Part shown: one piece after another, positions 58,050-64,000 of the stretch
Numbering within the stretch: the first letter of the stretch is position 1
How the letters are laid out: the number at the start of each line of letters is the position of its first letter
Assembly (NCBI GenBank): GCA_022494885.1
Contig: JAGVSM010001667.1
Location: 177,802 to 241,801 of the forward strand
Reading direction: 5' to 3'
DNA: 64,000 nt
From: Micrasema longulum
Lineage: Eukaryota > Arthropoda > Insecta > Trichoptera > Brachycentridae
Translations under genes and position numbers: made by a program
Notes under the pieces: model-generated
Databases searched by the model: none
Told to the model about the DNA's origin: nothing
Seen by the model: only the letters and a program-made list of their open reading frames with translations

Positions 58050-61000
58050 CTGTAAAAGGGTGACGACAAAAATGAATAAAAAATAATCATATTTGAGGTG
58101 TAATTATCCTTATTAATTAACGTATTCATTTTGTATAAAATCACTCAATAAAAATTGATATGCCAACCGGGTTCAGAACCGAGACTGTTCCTTTGTAGAG
58201 GCGTAAAAATAAACGTTCTCAATAAATCATTCACCTTGACAAAGAAACCGCTGGATTCCGAAACCGGTAGGAATATTCATTTAAATTGAGTGATTTCACA
58301 CAAAATAAACATGAGTATTTAACATGTTTTTTTTAAAATGTAAAGTCATGAATTACGTTACTTTTATTTATAAAATTACTATTTTATTTTTAAAGTCTTT
58401 ATACAATATTTCATAAGCTACTTTTATATGAAAATTACACTAGGGTCATTTGAGGCAATTCTGAAAATTAAATACATCTACCACGATATCGATGAAATTA
58501 TTACAATGTTGAATTTATACATAAAAAACTCTTGTTTTTATGTAAAAACATTTATTATTTATCTATAAAATCGCCAGCTTTATTCATGAATGGTGTCAAT
58601 TTATCTAAACAAAATACGGGTAGCAACAAACCTTTAGAGTTGTTTATGAAAATATTTTCATTCGAGATTTCATGAAATCCTTGTTTTTGTTTGAGCTGGA
58701 ATTGGATCTGCCGATCATCCCTTAAATCCCAGCCAAATTAAGTCATTTGAACAAAGCTTTCCTTTGTCCAAAGATTACCGAATCGAGGACGTTTTCGGGA
58801 CCACATAATATAAATAACAGGGACGTGCGAAACCGTCAAATCGTCCAATCATTTCTTTATCGCCTGATGAAAAGATTGGCCGATTTTTCACAATTTCAAA
58901 CGTGTGTATTAATTATATATTGATTAATTTATTATATGAGAAAAAAATGATTTTTTTTAATACGCACCTACACACGTGTATCTTTGAATATAAGTAGTTT
59001 ATTTGACAATACTGACTGCGAAGGGTCAATTTTATTTTAGCGCTTTTACGCAATAAATTGCGAGATAAAGTTAAGTATGGTCAAGTTTAACGCAAGGCCC
59101 AAAATTTGTAAAAAAATATATCAGTTCTTATATTATTATTAATAAAATATTTACAGTAATTATCGCATAAATCTATTTAAAAGAGCAAGATGCTAGTGTG
59201 GAGTTAATTTTACGCGTAAAAGTATTGTTCGTATTCTGAAAGTTAAAAATGAGTTAAACATTGAATTTTTCGAAGCAGTTACTTTGTGGTTCGGCATTAA
59301 TATTCAGATTCTTAAGTTTAAAACAATTCTTTTTATATCTTACTACAGGACCTCACCCGGACTCGATAAAATTTTCTTAAGTAAACCGATTTCGCAATTT
59401 TTGTACACTTTGTATAAGGTTATTTCACGGAGGGAGAGCTTAGCTTGAAAACATTCAAAGTAGTTTTTAGATTAATCATTCAAAGATATGCAGGAGTTAG
59501 TATTCACCCTACTGAGTAAAATATTACTTATTAAAATAGACAGTGAAGTTGCGTAGAATAACAATTTATTGGACAGAGATTTTACAACTGTGAACGGGGA
59601 CAATAAGGACGCGGGGAGATGAGGCGAAGTACTTGTCAGTCAGTCAGTCAGTCAGTACTGAGCTTGTCCGAACTGACTTACTAAAGATGCTACCACTCAT
59701 ATATAGTTATTGTCCGGTGTTTATTTGACTTCCTAGTAGGATCTTAAGGTCGTGTACTAATTCCGTGTTCCTCGGCGATTTTATATCCGCTCGTATCAGC
59801 AGTTTGTTATTGGTTATTTGACAATATATTGTTTGCATTCAGTTTACAAGTTAACTTTAATTTATTTTCTTTCTGAAAATGTTTTTTTTTTGCATTTGAG
59901 CATTTTTTTAATTCTTACTTTTTAATTAATTTTAGTAATTTTTTTAAAGATTTTAATATTATTTCCATTTATGTAAATACTAACTAGAAACTGTAAACAT
60001 AAGTTTTTTTACTGTAATTTTAATTTTTAAACTACTTTCATATATGTTTTTTCCCCTTGTAATATTATTGAACTTAAAAAATAAAAATAGTTAATTGATA
60101 ACCTTAGCATTTAGTATAATATGGAAACTCCACTGTTCTATTAGAGATAAGTCTAATTTGTATACTATAAAGCTATGTAATTGTACTGTATGCTTTCTGA
60201 ATAAAATAAAATAAATAAAAAAATACAGGAAATGTGTGATTCTCCTCGAAGTCTCACAGATATAATATAACCTATAGACAACACGAAAATATATCAAACT
60301 GGATGTCAATAAGTAGACTCCTGATTTCCGAACAAAGAGCTATGGCGAAGGTTTCTGCTTCGAAAAGCGTTGCGAAAAAAAGTTGGAATTCATATTTAAA
60401 TTGGGCATATAATTAGTAAACAAATAATCCCTAAATCAATTTATACTGTAACAAAAACCAAAGATTGGCCATTTTATGGAGAGAGTCGATATGACTAAAC
60501 GTATGGGAAAATTGCATTGTACTGGCATGGAAATCTTTTGAGATAGAACGAGCTTAAACACAAACGAACATGAGTATTTATTCAAGGCGAAATAAAGCCA
60601 CTATAGTGGCAAATTTCGCAGGAAACTAGGTGACATTTCCATTTAAAGTCACTCTAACGTGTCCAAACCGCTACACCCAGGAAGGAAACGCCGTTTTGTG
60701 CAAAATATTTATAGCCTACAATAGTAACTACAACTCTGTACACATAGATTCTAAACATCCTGTATACGAAAGATTTACGTGGAATAACAACACGCCAAAA
60801 GGTTTTTTTTATTTCCCAACTCCAGCATAAAATGTCAAGTAATATGAAGGTCAACCGTGGAAAAGTCCTCTTAAGAGACCGCTGGCGCTGAGCCGAAACA
60901 TTTGAAAATAATGACGATTATTTCAAAACCCCTTTTGACTCCTATTACAGCACAAAAGGCCTTAATTGAATTGTTTATTCGCGAGATGCTTTGCTTGAAT

Positions 61001-61250
61001 GAATAAATGATTTTCTCCGTTTCTGCCCCATCTCGGTAAATCAATTATTTAGTACTCGGTCGCAAGTCACCTCCCAGAAATACAAAGGCATTGTTTAAAA
61101 TAATGCCATCTGTTGTATCATTATAATCTCATTCATATTCATTACCACGTGCTGTTTTCTTCATTAGGAAATGCACACATTAACAATACAAAATAAAATG
61201 GGTGCTAATACAATACGTTTATAATTTGAAAACGCGTACAGTGTGCGCAT
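58050..61250. other. Upstream Pka-R1 intron or 5' region, no exon recognised
   Basis: I looked on the minus strand for the dimerization/docking helices and a pseudosubstrate RRxG(A/G)xSAE-type exon and found none. A GTCA tetranucleotide run lies at 59633-59657. The block near 59,570-59,830 is slightly GC-richer and could contain a promoter, but I cannot show it. Confidence 0.4.
59633..59657. repeat. (GTCA)n microsatellite
   Basis: About five uninterrupted GTCA units. Confidence 0.9.
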
Positions 61251-61517
61251 TAGGGCGGGTCGAACACAGCGATTTTTCGATTATCGAATTCAAACAGGGC
61301 TCAAAATTGCGAATTGGTATGCTTTTTACCGGAAAAATACTGGAAAAATCAGGCATTGCACAGTTAGTAGCGCAAAGGGCCTAAAATTTGGAAAACATAA
61401 CAAAAAATGACGAATTTTAATTGTCAGTATTTTTCCGTTGATAAGCATGCGAATAAGCAAGTTTTAAGCCTTGTTTGAATTCGATAATCGACAAATCGCT
61501 GTTTTCGACCCGCTCTA
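61251..61517. mobile_element. MITE with about 90-bp inverted repeats and TA duplication
   Basis: The 263-bp element (61253-61515) starts GGGCGGGTCGAACACAGCGA and ends, inverted, GAGCGGGTCGAAAACAGCGA. The arms continue through CGATTATCGAATTCAAACA and into GGAAAAATACTG. TA flanks both sides (61251-61252, 61516-61517), as in Tc1/mariner-type elements. The short open frame across the left arm is not a gene. Confidence 0.8.
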
Positions 61518-62269
61518 GTGTGCATACTCGTGCATAGATTATGAAATAACATAAAACTATATGATTTCATGATAATATTAAATTATGCATTAAAAGATTA
61601 AAATATTAAAAGAGAAAAAATGTTAGGCATCTAGTTATTCTGTGTTAACAAAAAAGGTAGATATTTTAATGTTGTAAAATATTGTTTATTGTCTTTAAAA
61701 ATAGACGTTTAATAACTCAAAATATTTTACGGCTAAATATTATCTACAAATAAATATTAATTACTAATAATTCTAAGGTTTATGTTTATTTACTATTAGA
61801 TTTAATGGTGGTAATTTATGTAAATATTATATCCAATCATTAATTCGGCCATTCATCGAAAAATCGCTGACTTTGAAGTCGAACACGACAGTGCTTGAGT
61901 TTCTGTCTATGGCGAAGGCAAAATGATGACGTTACATTATCTAAAGAGTAATAGAGGACCTTGCAAGTGGGTTAAGAAGCTAAGGAGCGAAGGAGAAGGT
62001 GGCACTAAAACGATACTAAGACAAGAATGGCTTCCAAAATATATTTCAAATGTTTTTCTGGTCTAGGAAAGATTATTTTGAATAATATATATTTTAATAC
62101 TCATTTTTTAAAGAAATATAAGCGTTCTTATGATTTCCCAAAAGATTTGAATTTTGGGGCCATTTTCAATGAGTTGTAAATAACTCACTATTAGACTATG
62201 AGGAAGTTCAGTGTCTTTTTTTCTTTTTTTATTTGTCAATGGAGTATTAAACTAAGCCAATTTTTTTAT

Positions 62270-62466
62270 TTTTATATATCGTATTAACAGCGCTATGATT
62301 TTTTAAAGTTTTGTATTTTTGAAATAACTCCGCGTGTGACGTCAGAGGTTGTTATATGACAGTTCTTCCGATTGGTTCGTTTACGGTGACCGGATATCCT
62401 TCAAAGCTCTCATATCATTGGATGGTTCATATAAACCAATGACGTCATTCAAAGTAGTGCGTTTTT
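62270..62466 (+). repeat. Dispersed repeat R2, copy b
   Basis: Matches 19562-19776 in the same orientation, with small deletions, including AATAACTCCGCGTGTGACGT and CAATGACGTCATTCAAAGTA. The two copies stand 43 kb apart. Confidence 0.75.
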
Positions 62467-62605
62467 ATTTAAACATTCTTTTTTTTTCGTACATTTTTAA
62501 GAAATTTTACAGTACAATTTAATGCTTTAATTTTTACCGCGCGCAAGAAAACATTTTTTGTATCCAATTTCCCGTAGGGCTGAAGTTCCTCATTGGAATC
62601 AAGTT

Positions 62606-62678
62606 GGGGTATGATGAGATTCGAACCTCGGACCTCTGATCCGTGAATCCGAAACACTAGCCACGGAACCACAACCCG
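62606..62678 (-). mobile_element. tRNA-like SINE head, minus strand
   Basis: Minus strand A box GTTCCGTGGCTAGTGTTTCG and B box AGGTTCGAATCTC. A related fragment on the minus strand is near 7545-7600 (TGGCTAGTGTTACGG). The T-arm stem and acceptor do not pair well, so it is not a working tRNA. Confidence 0.55.
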
Positions 62679-63630
62679 ATTAAAAATATTTTATTCCAGC
62701 TGGGTTAGGCGATGATAGTTTTTGCAGTAATGGGAATAATTAAACCACCATAAAAAAGTAGGTACAAAGAGATTTAAAGTAACAAAAAATAAAAGAAAAA
62801 CCTATGTATTTCTTACTGTACTTATAAAAAAGCAACGAAAAGATTGTACTTTTTGTGTTCATTAAATTGTTATGTATAAACGTTATTTACACTTTTAGTA
62901 CATGGAAAAAACATGACAATTGACATTTTAAGTATATTATTTATTTATTCACAGTGTAGTACACCAGTTTTTCAACACACTATAATTTATTGAAGAGTTT
63001 TTCGAACGATGAATATATTGGACACCTATAAATATATTGAACTTTAGATTACGTGTCTATCTACATAAATAGAAAATATAATATATGACCGCTTACCTTT
63101 CTTTTTCTCGAATCCGCAACTATAAAAAAATATTCACGATTCGAGAGGAAATTTATTTCCGCATGGAAAAACATTTACGATTTATTTGAAAGAAAAAAAC
63201 AAAGGACAAACGTCGGGTGATTACAAAGAAAAACCTTTGAACTCTCAAGTAATTGTATGCTAAATGCAACAGAAAAATAAGAATTACAAGGAAGAAAATA
63301 TTACATGGAAATACAGATAGCTATGTATTTGTTTAGGTGATCCAACAGAAAAATACTTCGTTTTATGTTTTTGCTTTGACGAATGGGACGTCGTAAGTTG
63401 GTTATATTTAATAAATACTCGTAATCAGTAACAAGTATAATGCTGTAATCGGAGTTTATTCTAGCAGATCTTTAAAATGCATTTTAAATCTACCTTTCAA
63501 ATTTTATTCTAAAAGCACCTACATGACCATTCGCGAATTATTAAGAAAATAATACCTAGTGAAATATACTATCATCTTCGTGATACAATTTATTTGCTTC
63601 TACTCGTGTACTATTAAAATGTTTTTTTTT

Positions 63631-63789
63631 TGCACCACATTAGGTCAGGAAATTACAGTGGTGAATTACATCACAGAGCACCCAGGCTTGAGAAAAATCA
63701 CATTTAAATTTTTGTGTTCTCACCGGGAATCGAACCCGGAACCTTCCGTGCGCGAGTCAAGCGTCTTGACCACTACACCACGGAGGCCG
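63631..63789 (-). mobile_element. tRNA-derived SINE, family B, copy 2
   Basis: Minus strand head GGCCTCCGTGGTGTAGTGGT, B box GGGTTCGATTCCCGG, then the body with CTCAAGCCTGGGTG and ACCACTGTAATT, as in 3781-3954. Its B box is closer to consensus than that of copy 1. Confidence 0.78.
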
Positions 63790-63896
63790 TAAATGATATG
63801 TAAATGGTTTCGGTTTGAACTCAAGAGACAACATCAAGATACTACCGACCTCCTTTTTCAACGCAACATTCCGGTAACAAAATTACGAGAAAGAAT

Positions 63897-64000
63897 CATC
63901 ACTTAATCATCACCTACTAGGCAACGCCTGAAAACAATTTTCCAATTTTTATACTTCTTCTTTTACCAGGTAGTAATTCAAAAATGTTTGATTATGTCCA
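63897..64000 (-). mobile_element. Foldback/MITE family M1, copy f, cut by the window end
   Basis: CACCTACTAGGCAACGCCTG, AAAACAATTTTCCAATTTTT and TTACCAGGTAGTAATTC are the reverse complement of 14085-14170 in copy b. The rest lies outside the window. Confidence 0.7.

Overview
This is a nuclear genome window from an insect. The genes are split by introns, strongly AT-rich non-coding DNA surrounds them, and transposon debris is dense (mariner, hAT, LINE, SINE and foldback elements). The order is not settled. Frequent short runs such as TAGGTACCTAC, and one LINE tail at 33,600-33,680 of a type I associate with moths, lean towards Lepidoptera. That is impression, not proof.

Layout. 1-22,980 has no host gene that I can support. 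It holds a decayed hAT element, SINEs, LINE 3' fragments, foldback repeats and long palindromes. 23,223-29,270 (+) is a complete three-exon gene for a PLP-dependent decarboxylase of the glutamate/aspartate/cysteine-sulfinate group, probably the insect gene black (aspartate 1-decarboxylase). 29,971-38,661 (+) is a complete five-exon gene for the LENG8 homologue (SAC3/GANP domain). 38,900-47,170 is intergenic and includes a mariner element split by a nested LINE. 47,176-58,049 (-) is the 3' part (five exons) of the type I regulatory subunit of cAMP-dependent protein kinase (PKA-R1). Its N-terminal dimerization/docking and pseudosubstrate exons were not found and should lie upstream, beyond 58,049 and probably past the window end. 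The three exon sets join in frame with GT-AG junctions, to 540, 701 and 269 codons including stops.

The genes are unrelated in function: beta-alanine supply for cuticle and neurotransmitter chemistry, nuclear mRNA handling, and cAMP signalling. black and LENG8 are close head-to-tail neighbours. LENG8 and PKA-R1 are tail to tail.

I found no new multigene system. The more interesting material is structural: LINE tails that each carry a hairpin (with one compensatory base change), a SINE with an 11-bp exact target duplication, two small hAT-like elements with 8-bp duplications, a nested mariner/LINE insertion, several large foldbacks, and a 15-mer repeated in both orientations.
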